The position numbers and the translations under genes were made by a program. Below are positions 50,956 through 59,931 of a DNA stretch of 64,000 nucleotides, piece by piece. Below the pieces are notes generated by a model that was not told where the DNA came from, made no database searches, and saw only the letters and a list, made by a program, of their open reading frames with translations. This stretch comes from JADCCX01 sp051649305 (lineage in GTDB: Bacteria > Pseudomonadota > Alphaproteobacteria > Rhizobiales > Beijerinckiaceae): NCBI GenBank assembly GCA_051649305.1, contig JBOFGV010000073.1:62001-126000 (forward strand), written 5' to 3'. The stretch's first letter is position 1; the number at the start of each line of letters is the position of its first letter.

Positions 50956-51800
50956 TGAGCACAAGACCAATGGGGCGTTTCCCTTCCACGAAAGCCATCA
51001 CACTGATTGCAGGTGCAGTTGTTGCCATCAATGGCTTCTTCCCGGCTGTGTGGATTCTCTTCACCTCGCTGAAAACCGAGAGCGAGTTGATGCGCCTGCC
51101 AATCACAATCTGGCCATCAGCCCCGACACTGGCCAATTACACGCGCGTCTTTGTTGACCAGCCAATCATGACGTTCATGTGGAACAGCTTTGCCGTGGCC
51201 ACCCTGTCCACGCTGCTTTGTGTCACCGTATCCGCTCTGGCGGCCTATGCCCTTGTGCGTTTGCGGTTGCCAGCGCCCAATCTCATTCTCTCAGCATTGC
51301 TGGCCGTATCGATGTTCCCGTTGATTTCGCTCATGGTGCCCTTGTTCAGCGTCATGCGGGATCTCTCCATCCTCAACACATGGTGGGCGCTGATTTTCCC
51401 CTATGCGGTTTTGTCGATGCCGGTGTGCACTCTGGTCCTGATCTCATTCTTTCAGGATATCCCGCGAGATCTTGAAAATGCCGCCATGATTGATGGCTGC
51501 ACACGGGTTGGCGCGCTGTGGCATGTGGTTATTCCTCTCACAGCACCGGGTGTGTTCACGGCAGGCATTCTGGCCTTTGTGAATGCCTGGGATGAGTTTC
51601 TTCTGGCGCTGACACTTTCACCACGGGTGGCGAGCCGCACCTTGCCGGTCGGTATCACACTCTATCAGGGTGAATTCTCGTTTCCCTGGCCGATCATTTC
51701 AGCCGCACTCATTGTTGCAATCGTGCCTATCTGCATCCTGATCGCGATTTTTCAGGAGCGCGTTGTGGGTGGTCTGACCAGCGGTGGCATGAAAGGGTGA
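50955..51800 (+). CDS. Sugar ABC transporter permease (MalG type)
   Basis: 281 residues, six spans. The EAA motif is IPRDLENAAMIDGCTRVGALW followed by VIPLTAPG (parts given), and the C-terminus ERVVGGLTSGGMKG is the usual MalG-type ending. It starts one base inside the stop codon of the preceding permease gene, so translation is coupled. Completes the importer with the ATPase and binding protein. Confidence 0.93.
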   Translation: MSTRPMGRFPSTKAITLIAGAVVAINGFFPAVWILFTSLKTESELMRLPITIWPSAPTLANYTRVFVDQPIMTFMWNSFAVATLSTLLCVTVSALAAYALVRLRLPAPNLILSALLAVSMFPLISLMVPLFSVMRDLSILNTWWALIFPYAVLSMPVCTLVLISFFQDIPRDLENAAMIDGCTRVGALWHVVIPLTAPGVFTAGILAFVNAWDEFLLALTLSPRVASRTLPVGITLYQGEFSFPWPIISAALIVAIVPICILIAIFQERVVGGLTSGGMKG

Positions 51801-51838
51801 TGCGTCACTGGTGACCTCTTTTTGCATCACTGCATGAG

Positions 51839-51866
51839 GTGACATCGCCCGATCCCGCATTATGAT
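51839..51866 (+). promoter_or_regulatory. Predicted promoter of the GntR gene
   Basis: GTGACA (51839-51844) and TATGAT (51861-51866) are 16 bases apart. A start about seven bases after the -10 falls on the ATG at 51873, so the mRNA could be leaderless. TGCATCA (51823-51829) and TGATGCA (51863-51869) also form an inverted pair overlapping the -10. Confidence 0.4.
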
Positions 51867-51872
51867 GCACCA

Positions 51873-52547
51873 ATGACTCGCATTTCAGCCATTGCAGGCA
51901 TCCAGCGGCGCTACCTCCATGATGAGGTGGCGGATCGTTTGCGTGAACTGATCCTTTCTGGAGAGCTGGAACCAAAGGCCCGCGTCAACGAATTGGAACT
52001 GTGTGAGCGGTTCGGCACCTCGCGCACGCCGCTGAGAGAGGCGATCAAGATCCTTTCCAGCGAAGGGCTTGTGGAGCTTCTGCCCAACCGGGGCGCGCGA
52101 GTCGCTACGCTCAATGCCGCCGAGATCGATGACATGGTGCAGGTGGTGGCGGGGCTTGAGGCGACAGCGGCGGAACTTGCCTGCCAGCGCGCAACCCCGG
52201 AAGAGATCGACGAGATTGCCCGCCAGACTGACGCGATGATGCTCAGCTGGAAGGCGGAGGACGAGAACGGCTATCTCACCACCAACCGCGCCATCCACGA
52301 AGCGATTATGAAAGCCAGCCGCAACGGCGCCTTGCAGGCGATCTATCTCAGCCTCTCCAGCCGCATCCAGCGCATGCGTTACACCGCGCACAAGACGCCA
52401 GAACAGTGGCGGCGCGCCATGGACGAGCATGTGCTGATGGTGACGCATCTCAGGGCCCGCGACGGCGTGAAGCTGGCGCAGGTGATGAAAGACCATATTC
52501 GCGGCAAGGCGGAGGTTATTGCCGCCAACTACGGTGCAGAGGACTGA
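51873..52547 (+). CDS. GntR family transcriptional regulator, FadR (FCD) subfamily
   Basis: 224 residues. The winged-helix N-domain is visible in DEVADRLRELILSGELEPKARVNELELCERF (parts) and SRTPLREAIKILSSEGLVEL; the FCD ligand domain follows with AGLEATAAELACQRA, NRAIHEAIMKAS and DEHVLMVTHLRARDG (metal-binding Asp/His pattern). It lies 72 bases after the permease and is the likely regulator of the sugar operon. There is no ribosome site before the ATG. Confidence 0.92.
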   Translation: MTRISAIAGIQRRYLHDEVADRLRELILSGELEPKARVNELELCERFGTSRTPLREAIKILSSEGLVELLPNRGARVATLNAAEIDDMVQVVAGLEATAAELACQRATPEEIDEIARQTDAMMLSWKAEDENGYLTTNRAIHEAIMKASRNGALQAIYLSLSSRIQRMRYTAHKTPEQWRRAMDEHVLMVTHLRARDGVKLAQVMKDHIRGKAEVIAANYGAED

Positions 52548-52551
52548 CGGC

Positions 52552-52911
52552 GTGACAGCCCTGACCGTTTTCTACGATGGCAGCTGCCCGCTCTGTGCAA
52601 AGGAGATTGCGTTGTATCAGCGGGCGCGCGGCGCACAGGCTGTTCACTGGCATGATCTCGCCAAACCGGGCAACCACGATTTGCCTGCTGGCCTCACGCT
52701 GGATGCAGCACTGGCGCGTTTTCATGTCATGCAGGCTGACGGTGTGCTGAAGAGCGGTGCGCGGGGCTTCATCCAGCTCTGGCTTGTGTTGCCCGGCTGG
52801 CGCTGGCTGGGGTTGATCGCGTCAGTCCCGCCTCTGCCCTGGCTGGCAGAGGGGTTGTACCGGGGATTTTTGCCGGTGAGGCCGAGGATTCAGAGGTGGA
52901 TGCGGGGGTGA
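52552..52911 (+). CDS. DUF393 (DCC family) thiol-disulfide-like protein
   Basis: 119 residues, GTG start at 52552 with GAGGA eight bases upstream, five bases after the GntR stop. FYDGSCPLCAKEIALYQRA has the family DxxCxxC pattern, and GFIQLWLVLPGWRWLGLI is a hydrophobic helix. Predicted thioredoxin-fold oxidoreductase; partner unknown. The DNA switches to very AT-rich shortly after its end. Confidence 0.88.
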   Translation: MTALTVFYDGSCPLCAKEIALYQRARGAQAVHWHDLAKPGNHDLPAGLTLDAALARFHVMQADGVLKSGARGFIQLWLVLPGWRWLGLIASVPPLPWLAEGLYRGFLPVRPRIQRWMRG

Positions 52912-53007
52912 GGCTTGCTTTTCTGTCTTTCACAAGAAAGGCTTGGCAATGACTGTTGAGACATCTCAACAGCAGATGTGAGGAGATATTTCTTGCATGC
53001 TATTGAA

Positions 53008-53409
53008 TTAATTTCCGTAGACTTCAATCCGAGCAATAAATCTGTCAAACTCCTCAAGGCTCATATTATATTTTGGATCAAGATCAAATTCAATAAAACT
53101 GCCTTTGTGAGTCACAATTATTTGGTAACGTTCATCATTCACTCGCAAAACCTGATTTTTTTGCAATGATTTAAGAGAATTTATAAATTGATTAAAATCT
53201 ATCTTACTTAATTTAATTGTGCCTTTTTCATGATTGCTATAAATATAAACCTCTTCTCTAAATAAATAAAATGTGTGATCAAAAAATACAGATCCATTTT
53301 TCCATGATAAGCGCGAATCTAAATAGTATTTTTTCATATTAAAAAATAGATTTTTAAATTTTTTAAAAACAAATCGAAAGAAAATGCGAAAGAAAATTAC
53401 AATTTTCAT
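53008..53409 (-). CDS. Orphan protein in an AT-rich island
   Basis: I do not recognise this gene. The 133 residues start MKIVIFFRIFFRFVFKKFK, an aromatic-rich hydrophobic and basic N-terminus that may be a signal anchor, followed by SRLSWKNGSVFFDHTFYLF, KLSKIDFNQFINSLKSLQ and a C-terminus with SLEEFDRFIARIE. Base composition contrasts strongly with the surroundings: 30% GC at 53041-53100 and 17% at 53161-53220, counted by hand, against roughly 60% in the neighbours. Starts at 53421 (GTG), 53409 (ATG) and 53337 (ATG) are all possible; none has a clear ribosome site. Likely acquired by transfer. Confidence 0.6.
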   Translation of the reverse strand: MKIVIFFRIFFRFVFKKFKNLFFNMKKYYLDSRLSWKNGSVFFDHTFYLFREEVYIYSNHEKGTIKLSKIDFNQFINSLKSLQKNQVLRVNDERYQIIVTHKGSFIEFDLDPKYNMSLEEFDRFIARIEVYGN

Positions 53410-53494
53410 TTTAATCGGCACGCAGAATTCACATGAGACAATTGAATTTGCACCAGTATATTAACTGAATAAAAAATTTTAGCCAATGTGACTC

Positions 53495-55264
53495 TCACCC
53501 ACCATCAGGCTTTTTCGGCGCTTCACTCTCAGCCGCCTTCGGCTCGTCCATGCCCTTGTCGATCTTCTTCAGAATCTTCTCAAGATCATCCGGCTCCGGC
53601 TTCAAATCCCGCGCATGGTTCCACTGGAAGCGTGCTTCGATGAGGCGGCCAACTTTCCAGTAGGCATCGCCCAGATGGTCGTTGAGAACGGGGTCGGCAG
53701 GCTTGATGTCCACCGCGCGCTCCAGTTCGCGCACGGCGTCTTCATATTTGCCGAGCTTGTAATAGGCCCAGCCAAGGCTGTCGATGATGTAGCCATCCTT
53801 GGGCTGCAACTCGACCGCCTTTTTCAGCATCACGAATGACTCGTCGATGTGCATGCCCATATCGACCCAGCTGTAGGCGATGTGGTTAAGCACATGGGCA
53901 CGGCCCGCCTTGTCTTCCTCTGTCTTCGGGTCTTCTGGCAACAGGGACAGCGCGTGCTTCAAGTCTACTTCGGCGAGCGGCCATTGCTTGTCGCGCTCGT
54001 AGGAAATGCCCCTGCCATAAAACAGGCTCCAGTAATTCTTGTTGGTGCGGTCCACAAGCGCAATCGCCTTGGTGGAGGCTTCAATTGCCTCTTTCCACTT
54101 TTTCTCGGTGCGATGGATGGCGGCCACGGTTTCGTGCAGGTTCACCTCGAAGGGGGATTTGGCAATCCGCTCTTCAAGCAACTTGATCGCCTGCGCCTGC
54201 TGTTTCATTTCCGTATAGGCATAGGCGGCGCGGATGACCGCGCGGGTCTTGAGGCCGGAATCCTCGGTCACGCGGCCATAAAGCTCAATCGCGCGCTCGT
54301 ATTGCTTCAGGGACTCAAAGTTCTCGGCGAGCGCGATGGTGGTCATATCGTGCTCGTCATTCAGGAAACCAGCGAGCTGGAGATAAACCACTGCAATGAG
54401 TTCTGCGCCGCGCCGCCCGCCTGTGTCTGACGAGGTGTAGAGCACCTCAGCCGCACCCTGCACCACGTTCAGCACTATTGGGTCTGGCACAAGGCCGTCG
54501 TCCATCGCTTTCTTGGGCTTGGCGATGAAAGGCAGTTGTACAGGCCGCTCGGCCAGTTTGTCGTAGATAGCCTTGGCCTTGGCTTTGTCACCATGGCGTG
54601 CCTCGAACCGGGCATAGGTGTCTGCAAGGCGGATCACGCCGGGATCGGACGCATAGGCTGCGCCAAGACGCTTCGCCGCTTCCTTCTTGTCACCGGCGAC
54701 ATCCGCCATCAGCCCGCCGTAGAGATTGCGGTAGACCGCGAGCTGCGGCTCGGCAAAGCGATCAACAATCTCGAGTGCCTTCTTCAACTCGCCGCTGCCG
54801 ACATGGGTCCAGGCCACCAGCAGCGCAGCGCTCAGATCAGCGTTGCGGCCACGTCCGCCTGCCTTTTGGAAGCTGCTGCGGGCGGTCACGAACTGGCGTT
54901 GTTTCAATGCGCGCACGCCAATGACGAGATGCGCCAATGCATTCTGCGGATCGCGCTGGATCACGCGTTCGGCCAGACGGAAGGCATCGGTCATCGAGCC
55001 ATCCTGCACAGAGGCAACAAAGGCGCGCTCCAGCAATTCTGCATTGCGCGGATCAGCCCTCAAAGCCTCGCGAAAGAAGTGGGCTGCCGCGCGGGCATCA
55101 CGCTTGCTGTCAGCTGCAATGGCCGCCAGAAAATTGCCATAGGAAGTTTCCGCTGCGCCGAATGTCTGGGCAGGATTGCGGGCCTGTGCAGCCACCGGCG
55201 TGGCAAGCGCCACAGCAAGCATGCCAGCGAGAGACCATTGATGTGCGCGTTTGCGAAAATTCAC
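53495..55264 (-). CDS. TPR-repeat protein, exported
   Basis: 589 residues from the GTG at 55264, which has GAGGT seven bases upstream. The product begins VNFRKRAHQWSLAGMLAV and has a signal peptide ending at VAAQA. Repeated helical pairs follow, such as NALAHLVIGVRALKQRQF, NFESLKQYERAIELYG and IIDSLGWAYYKLGKYEDAV, the last repeats being the clearest TPRs. A Lys/Glu/Pro-rich tail ends the protein. It resembles the tetratricopeptide proteins common in rhizobial envelopes; function unknown. An ATG further upstream would extend the signal sequence without a ribosome site. Confidence 0.87.
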   Translation of the reverse strand: MNFRKRAHQWSLAGMLAVALATPVAAQARNPAQTFGAAETSYGNFLAAIAADSKRDARAAAHFFREALRADPRNAELLERAFVASVQDGSMTDAFRLAERVIQRDPQNALAHLVIGVRALKQRQFVTARSSFQKAGGRGRNADLSAALLVAWTHVGSGELKKALEIVDRFAEPQLAVYRNLYGGLMADVAGDKKEAAKRLGAAYASDPGVIRLADTYARFEARHGDKAKAKAIYDKLAERPVQLPFIAKPKKAMDDGLVPDPIVLNVVQGAAEVLYTSSDTGGRRGAELIAVVYLQLAGFLNDEHDMTTIALAENFESLKQYERAIELYGRVTEDSGLKTRAVIRAAYAYTEMKQQAQAIKLLEERIAKSPFEVNLHETVAAIHRTEKKWKEAIEASTKAIALVDRTNKNYWSLFYGRGISYERDKQWPLAEVDLKHALSLLPEDPKTEEDKAGRAHVLNHIAYSWVDMGMHIDESFVMLKKAVELQPKDGYIIDSLGWAYYKLGKYEDAVRELERAVDIKPADPVLNDHLGDAYWKVGRLIEARFQWNHARDLKPEPDDLEKILKKIDKGMDEPKAAESEAPKKPDGG

Positions 55265-55443
55265 GTCCAGAACCTCAATCAGCATCGACCAAAACTGAAA
55301 TGACAACGAACCAAGCTGTCACAAAGAAAACCGGCAGGCAGCGAACCGTTTGGCACAACCCGCTTCGTTGCCAAACATGGACAGATTGAGGCGAAACAGC
55401 AAGCTTTCTCGTTGCGTCTGTTGCCGCAGCCCAGATTCTGACC

Positions 55444-55977
55444 CTATGCGCCGAGATGCCGGAAGGCCAGAACCACCTTCTCGTAAACCGGGCGTTTGAA
55501 CGGAATGATCAATTCTACCAACCGGTCCATTTTCTCCCAGCGCCAGTTTGAAAACTCCGGCTTGTGGCCGGGTCCCGGGTTGAGGACATTGATTTCGCTG
55601 TCCTCCCCCTCAAAACGCAGGGCAAACCACTTTTGCGTCTGCCCGCGGTATTTGCCCTTCCATGATTTCTGCGCCACATCGTTGGGCAGATCATAGGCAT
55701 ACCAGTCCGGCGCTTCCGCGAGAAATGACGTTGATGTGACGGCGGTTTCCTCAGCCAGTTCGCGTAAGGCAGCGTGGTAGGGGTCTTCCCCCTTGTCGAG
55801 ACCGCCCTGTGGCATCTGCCAGGAAAAACCACCGCCCACATGCTCGGGCGTTGCGTCCTTGCGGCGATCACCAATCCAGACCAATCCATCCCGGTTGATT
55901 AGCATGACGCCAACACAGGGGCGATAAGGCCCGCCTTTCGTGGCTTTTGCGTTTCCAGAGGTTGCTTTTCCTGCCAT
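55444..55977 (-). CDS. rppH: RNA pyrophosphohydrolase RppH
   Basis: Nudix hydrolase of 177 residues that removes pyrophosphate from mRNA 5' ends and so starts RNA decay. The Nudix box is GGLDKGEDPYHAALRELAEETAV (given here in parts: GGLDKGEDPYHAALREL then AEETAV). YRPCVGVMLINRDGLVWIG and FSWQMPQGG are further RppH/IalA signatures. The ATG at 55977 has GAGGAG six bases upstream and lies next to the stop of the upstream gene, so the two are coupled. Confidence 0.93.
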   Translation of the reverse strand: MAGKATSGNAKATKGGPYRPCVGVMLINRDGLVWIGDRRKDATPEHVGGGFSWQMPQGGLDKGEDPYHAALRELAEETAVTSTSFLAEAPDWYAYDLPNDVAQKSWKGKYRGQTQKWFALRFEGEDSEINVLNPGPGHKPEFSNWRWEKMDRLVELIIPFKRPVYEKVVLAFRHLGA

Positions 55978-55978
55978 A

Positions 55979-57190
55979 TCAGCTCCTCTTCGGAGAGGTG
56001 ACAACCGCACTCAACGGCACCAATGTGATGCCCTTGGCCTCGGCGGCGCGCGACCAGCGGGCGATGCGTTCCAGTGTCACGGGCAAGGCTGCCGCATAGC
56101 CGATGGCGCTGCCCTTTTCGCGTGCGATCTTTTCAAGCCGCGTCAGAGCGATATCGATGTCAGCACCGCGCTGGATGGCGTCAATCACCACGTCTGCTCT
56201 GGCTGAAGAAGCTCCGGCTCCGGCAGCCACCTGTGCTGCCATACTGCGCCCAGAGGAGCCGTCATCCAGATAAAGCAGGCCGCGACTGGCAATCTCTTTC
56301 ATCACAGGCGCGAGCGCAGCGTCAGTCGATGTAAAGCGGCCACCCATATAGTTGACCACGCCGATGTAGCCCGAGAACCGGCTCATCAGCCATTGCAGGC
56401 GGTCGAGGTTTTGTTCCGCCGAGAGTGTGCTGACCAATGTCTGCGGGCCGGGATCGTTGTCGGGATAGTCAAACGGCTCCATCGGCGTCTGCAGCAGGAC
56501 CTCATGGCCATCGTCGCGCGCCCGCGTCACCTGCCGCTCCAGATCAGCCCCGTAGGGCGCAAAGGCGAGGCTGACGGGTCCGGGCAGGCGCTGGATAGCG
56601 TCCTGCGTGATGTTGTTGCTGATGCCCAGACCACCAATGACGATGGCGACGCGCACTGCGGCCACCTTCTGCAATTGCGTCACAGGACGGGCATAGACAT
56701 CGGAAGCGCGCAGGGCATCTGGCCCAATTTTTGGCAGATTGCCGTGGCGATTTTTCTCGATCAGGCGGCGATCAGGGGCTGGTGCCAGACGGATGCTTGG
56801 CTGTGCATCAGGCACGCGGATGATGACAGAACCCGGCGCTTGTCCGTTGGTGCGCAGCACCTTTACGCCAGCGTCGTTTTCAAGCTCGGCTGCTCCACGC
56901 TGGCTGCGGTTCTGCTGGGGCACTTCGCGCACATTGGGGGATTCAGGCTGGGCTGAAACAGGGGCCTGTGGCGCAGGCCCGGTTTCGCGTTTCGGCATCT
57001 TGTCAATGGAAGCAACCACCATCGGCTCGCCGCCAAGCGGATCATTGGTAAAGGCAGCAAAACCGGCAACGCTGGCGAGCAAAGCGCCACAAAGCATGGC
57101 GGTGATGCGCGCAACCGGCAGGCTTTTGCGTGACGCCTTCTTCGCATCACGGTCCATGCCCAGAGGTTTGGTCAGATCGTCATCCGACAT
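55979..57190 (-). CDS. yibQ: Divergent polysaccharide deacetylase family protein (YibQ type)
   Basis: 403 residues from the ATG at 57190 (MSDDDLTKPLGMDRD), which matches the family N-terminus. One membrane span (ITAMLCGALLASVAGFAAF) precedes a Pro-rich linker. The deacetylase-like barrel begins VRVAIVIGGLGISNNITQDA, then FAPYGADLERQVTRARDDG, LLQTPMEPFDYPDNDPGPQ and VNYMGGRFTSTDAAL. The family is called divergent because catalytic residues are mostly altered. An upstream in-frame GTG at 57253 lies in a tandem duplication and I reject it. Order YibQ-RppH is usual in Hyphomicrobiales. Confidence 0.87.
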   Translation of the reverse strand: MSDDDLTKPLGMDRDAKKASRKSLPVARITAMLCGALLASVAGFAAFTNDPLGGEPMVVASIDKMPKRETGPAPQAPVSAQPESPNVREVPQQNRSQRGAAELENDAGVKVLRTNGQAPGSVIIRVPDAQPSIRLAPAPDRRLIEKNRHGNLPKIGPDALRASDVYARPVTQLQKVAAVRVAIVIGGLGISNNITQDAIQRLPGPVSLAFAPYGADLERQVTRARDDGHEVLLQTPMEPFDYPDNDPGPQTLVSTLSAEQNLDRLQWLMSRFSGYIGVVNYMGGRFTSTDAALAPVMKEIASRGLLYLDDGSSGRSMAAQVAAGAGASSARADVVIDAIQRGADIDIALTRLEKIAREKGSAIGYAAALPVTLERIARWSRAAEAKGITLVPLSAVVTSPKRS

Positions 57191-57424
57191 TGGCAGTGCC
57201 ACATCATCCCGGTTGGTATCAAATTGGTTGGTATCAAATTGGTTGACCTGCACTGCCAGCGAATCACCGGCAGAAAAGGCCTGTCATACCCAATCGCCCC
57301 AACGTTAAGACCGCGTTAATGCAGGTAAACAAAGTGTCAGATGTCGCTGATGGCAGCCCATCTTCCCATTGTCATAAAAAGTGCCATTATAAGTACTGGA
57401 CACAGGCGATGACAGGAGAGCTCC

Positions 57425-58018
57425 ATGAATGACGTTTCGCAGACACATGACGTTCAGGGAAACACCAAGACCTCCGACACCTATTCAGGTGCGGCTCGCC
57501 AGTTCCACTGGATCACGGCGGCTTTCGTTTTCGCGCTTATTCCGATTGGTCTCTACATGACCTACCGTGGCGAGGTGACAAAGTTCGATGCCTTGACCAA
57601 CATTCTCTATGATAACCACAAGCTTGGTGGCTTCATCCTGCTGTTTATCGTTGTAGCCCGCCTTGCCTATCGCTTCATGAAGGGCGCACCTGCTGATGAG
57701 CCAACACTGGAACCATGGCAGCGCGGCGTGGCCCATCTCACCCACTGGGGTCTTTACGGATTGCTGCTTGCTGTGCCGCTGCTGGGCTGGATTGGTGTCT
57801 CGCTCTATCCGGCCCTCAGCATCCATGGCTGGTTCAGCTTGCCGGGCCTGACAACGCCAGACCAATCTCGGGCTGCAACCGTGTTCTTTCTGCACAAATG
57901 GGGCGCGATCCTGCTCGGGTTGATGGTCTCAGCCCACATCGGCGCGGCGCTGTTCCATCATTTCATCCGCAAAGACAATGTGCTCAGGCGCATGATGCCG
58001 AAGATCAAGGTGCGGTGA
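57425..58018 (+). CDS. Cytochrome b561
   Basis: A four-span di-heme b-type cytochrome of 197 residues that passes electrons across the inner membrane. Heme-ligand histidines are in RQFHWITAAF, DNHKLGGFILL, LTHWGLYGLL and SAHIGAALFHH. TTRGEV-like TYRGEV and the C-terminal KDNVLRRMMPKI are usual. GGAGAG lies upstream of the ATG. It stands alone. Confidence 0.92.
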   Translation: MNDVSQTHDVQGNTKTSDTYSGAARQFHWITAAFVFALIPIGLYMTYRGEVTKFDALTNILYDNHKLGGFILLFIVVARLAYRFMKGAPADEPTLEPWQRGVAHLTHWGLYGLLLAVPLLGWIGVSLYPALSIHGWFSLPGLTTPDQSRAATVFFLHKWGAILLGLMVSAHIGAALFHHFIRKDNVLRRMMPKIKVR

Positions 58019-58030
58019 GAATTATTACCG

Positions 58031-58870
58031 TCACCCCATCGCCAGCAGGTCTTCGTGACCAATCACAGTGACACCCGCCTTGGATGAGCGGCGCAGTTTC
58101 AGCCAGTCTTCCACGACGGCTGCTTCCACTGTGCCTGTCTCGCTGACAGCACCGGCAAAGCCTGTGTCAAGCTCGCGCCGGAGCGAGCCAAAGCTCTTGT
58201 CCACCACCCATGGGCTGGTGCCGCGCAGCACGCGGTAGCCGCGCCCGTAGAAGGCCTTGGCGAGCGCTGTTGTGCCGCCGGGACCTGCCGCCGGGCCAAA
58301 GCCCTTGTCACCACGCTGGTGGGCGTTGAAAGCCTCGCACATCGCGGCATCAGCGGCATGCGGTGGTGTCCAGCGCGAATGGCCGTCGTAGGTCAAAACG
58401 GTGAAGAACACCTGCTGGTTGTGCACCACGGCCTCCGCCAGTTTCTCAATGCTGGGCACAGAGACGAGATCAAACAAGGCAGCCGCCGTGATCAGATCAG
58501 CGCCGGCAACAACCTCGCCGAATTCACCGCCTGACAGGTCTGCTTCCTGGAACATCACACGCAGGGTTTTGCCAGCCTTGGTCAATTCGATGCCCTCGCC
58601 TTTGGCTTGCGCCGTATCCGCCCACTGTGCCAGACGCAGGCGAGCGGCATCGAGCAATTTGGGATCATAATCGACGAGTGTCCATGTCTGGTCATCAGGC
58701 AGGATGGACCATGTGCCACGCAGGTTGGAGCCAGCTCCGCTGCCCAGATCAACCACGTTGACGGACGTCTTGCCAGCGAAACGCGCTGCAAGGGCCGCCC
58801 GCACTTCGGGGTTCACGGCAGCGTGGTCAGCAGGTTCACGCAGGGCGAGCCATTCGGCGCTGAATGTCAT
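58031..58870 (-). CDS. Class I SAM-dependent methyltransferase
   Basis: 279 residues. The SAM loop is VNVVDLGSGAGSNLRG, with LVDYDPKLLDAARLRL as the acidic strand and AGADLITAAALFDLVS in the third motif. The C-terminal half (CEAFNAHQRGDKGFGPAAGP, YRVLRGTSPWVVDK) is unrecognised. AAGGA lies nine bases before the ATG. It is the third gene of an operon with a PTPS-fold protein and a glycosyltransferase, 17 bases after the latter. Substrate likely the same small molecule, not yet known. Confidence 0.85.
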   Translation of the reverse strand: MTFSAEWLALREPADHAAVNPEVRAALAARFAGKTSVNVVDLGSGAGSNLRGTWSILPDDQTWTLVDYDPKLLDAARLRLAQWADTAQAKGEGIELTKAGKTLRVMFQEADLSGGEFGEVVAGADLITAAALFDLVSVPSIEKLAEAVVHNQQVFFTVLTYDGHSRWTPPHAADAAMCEAFNAHQRGDKGFGPAAGPGGTTALAKAFYGRGYRVLRGTSPWVVDKSFGSLRRELDTGFAGAVSETGTVEAAVVEDWLKLRRSSKAGVTVIGHEDLLAMG

Positions 58871-58887
58871 TTATAAAATCCTTGTTA

Positions 58888-59931
58888 TCATGTCAGTGTT
58901 TTGAGCGTATCGGCGATGTCGCGCGCCGTGTCATCCCATGTGGGCAGGAGGGCGGCAGCGGCCCAGGCTGTATCGGCCATGCGTATACGCTTGGCAGGGT
59001 CGGTGATGAGTGTTTGCAGCGCGTGCGAAATAAGCATGGTATCCCCCGCAGGCACTTTCATGGCGGCAGCATCAGGCACGGTATCAGCAGCAGCGCCGCC
59101 ATCCGAGGTGATGATGGGCAGGCCGCGCGCCAGCGCTTCGGTCAGCGCCATGCCATAGCCTTCAAACAGGGAGGCGCTGACGAAAAGATCGCTCCTGGCA
59201 TAAAGCGCTTCCAGCGTTGCATCATCCACATTGCCCGCCAGGGTCACGCGCGCGGCAAGGTCACATCCAGCGATCACGTCACACAGGGTGCTGACAGCCT
59301 CCGGTGAGCGGTCCAGCGAACCAGCTATGGTCAGGTGCCAGTCATGATCTGTGAGGGGTGCAAGGGCAGCCACCAGACGGTCGTAGGCCTTGCGCTCGGA
59401 TACAGCACCAACAGCCAGCATGTGTAACGAGCCGCCACCGCCAGCAGCACGCGTTGCCCTTGCAGTGCCCGGCTCCGCCACGGTGATCTGCTGACGGGTC
59501 AAATCAAAATCTGCGATCAAAATTGTCTTCGTCGTTTCGCTTGTGACAATCGTGTGCCGCACCTGTTTCAGCACGGCCTTTTCATTGGCCATGAGCCAGC
59601 TCGCACGAGCAGGATCAAGCCCTGCCTCAAGCCCCAGCGGATGATGCACCAGCGCAACGGTTCTGGCAGGCAGACTTGCGATCATCTCGGGCGGCATGGC
59701 GCCCAGCGCAAGCCCATCAATCAGCACGATTGTCTTGCGGGGAATAGCGGCAAGCAGCCGCTCGCTTTCCGCCAATGCATCAGTTGTTGGCGCAGGAAAA
59801 CTGGCTGGCAAAACGAGATGCGAGGCGTTGACACCGTGCTGCTGCAGGCGTGCCAGCACCTCGCGGTCATATTTGTATCCGCCGGTCGGAAGGGTGATAT
59901 CGCCCGGAATGCAAAACGCGACGTCAATCAC
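58888..59931 (-). CDS. Glycosyltransferase family 4
   Basis: 347 residues, GTG start overlapping the stop of the PTPS-like gene (GTGA). GYKYDREVLARLQQHG is the N-terminal acceptor region, AVSERKAYDRLVAALAPL marks the donor domain, and SLFEGYGMALTEALARGLPII has the E-x7-E pair. Length is typical for GT4. It probably adds a sugar to the small molecule handled by its operon partners. Confidence 0.87.
   Translation of the reverse strand: MIDVAFCIPGDITLPTGGYKYDREVLARLQQHGVNASHLVLPASFPAPTTDALAESERLLAAIPRKTIVLIDGLALGAMPPEMIASLPARTVALVHHPLGLEAGLDPARASWLMANEKAVLKQVRHTIVTSETTKTILIADFDLTRQQITVAEPGTARATRAAGGGGSLHMLAVGAVSERKAYDRLVAALAPLTDHDWHLTIAGSLDRSPEAVSTLCDVIAGCDLAARVTLAGNVDDATLEALYARSDLFVSASLFEGYGMALTEALARGLPIITSDGGAAADTVPDAAAMKVPAGDTMLISHALQTLITDPAKRIRMADTAWAAAALLPTWDDTARDIADTLKTLT

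Noticed and set aside
51804..51843. Dyads GTCAC-TG-GTGAC and ACCTC/GAGGT as a terminator for the sugar operon
   Set aside because: Stems are only five bases and no T-tract follows the hairpin; the region is better explained as promoter and operator DNA for the GntR gene.
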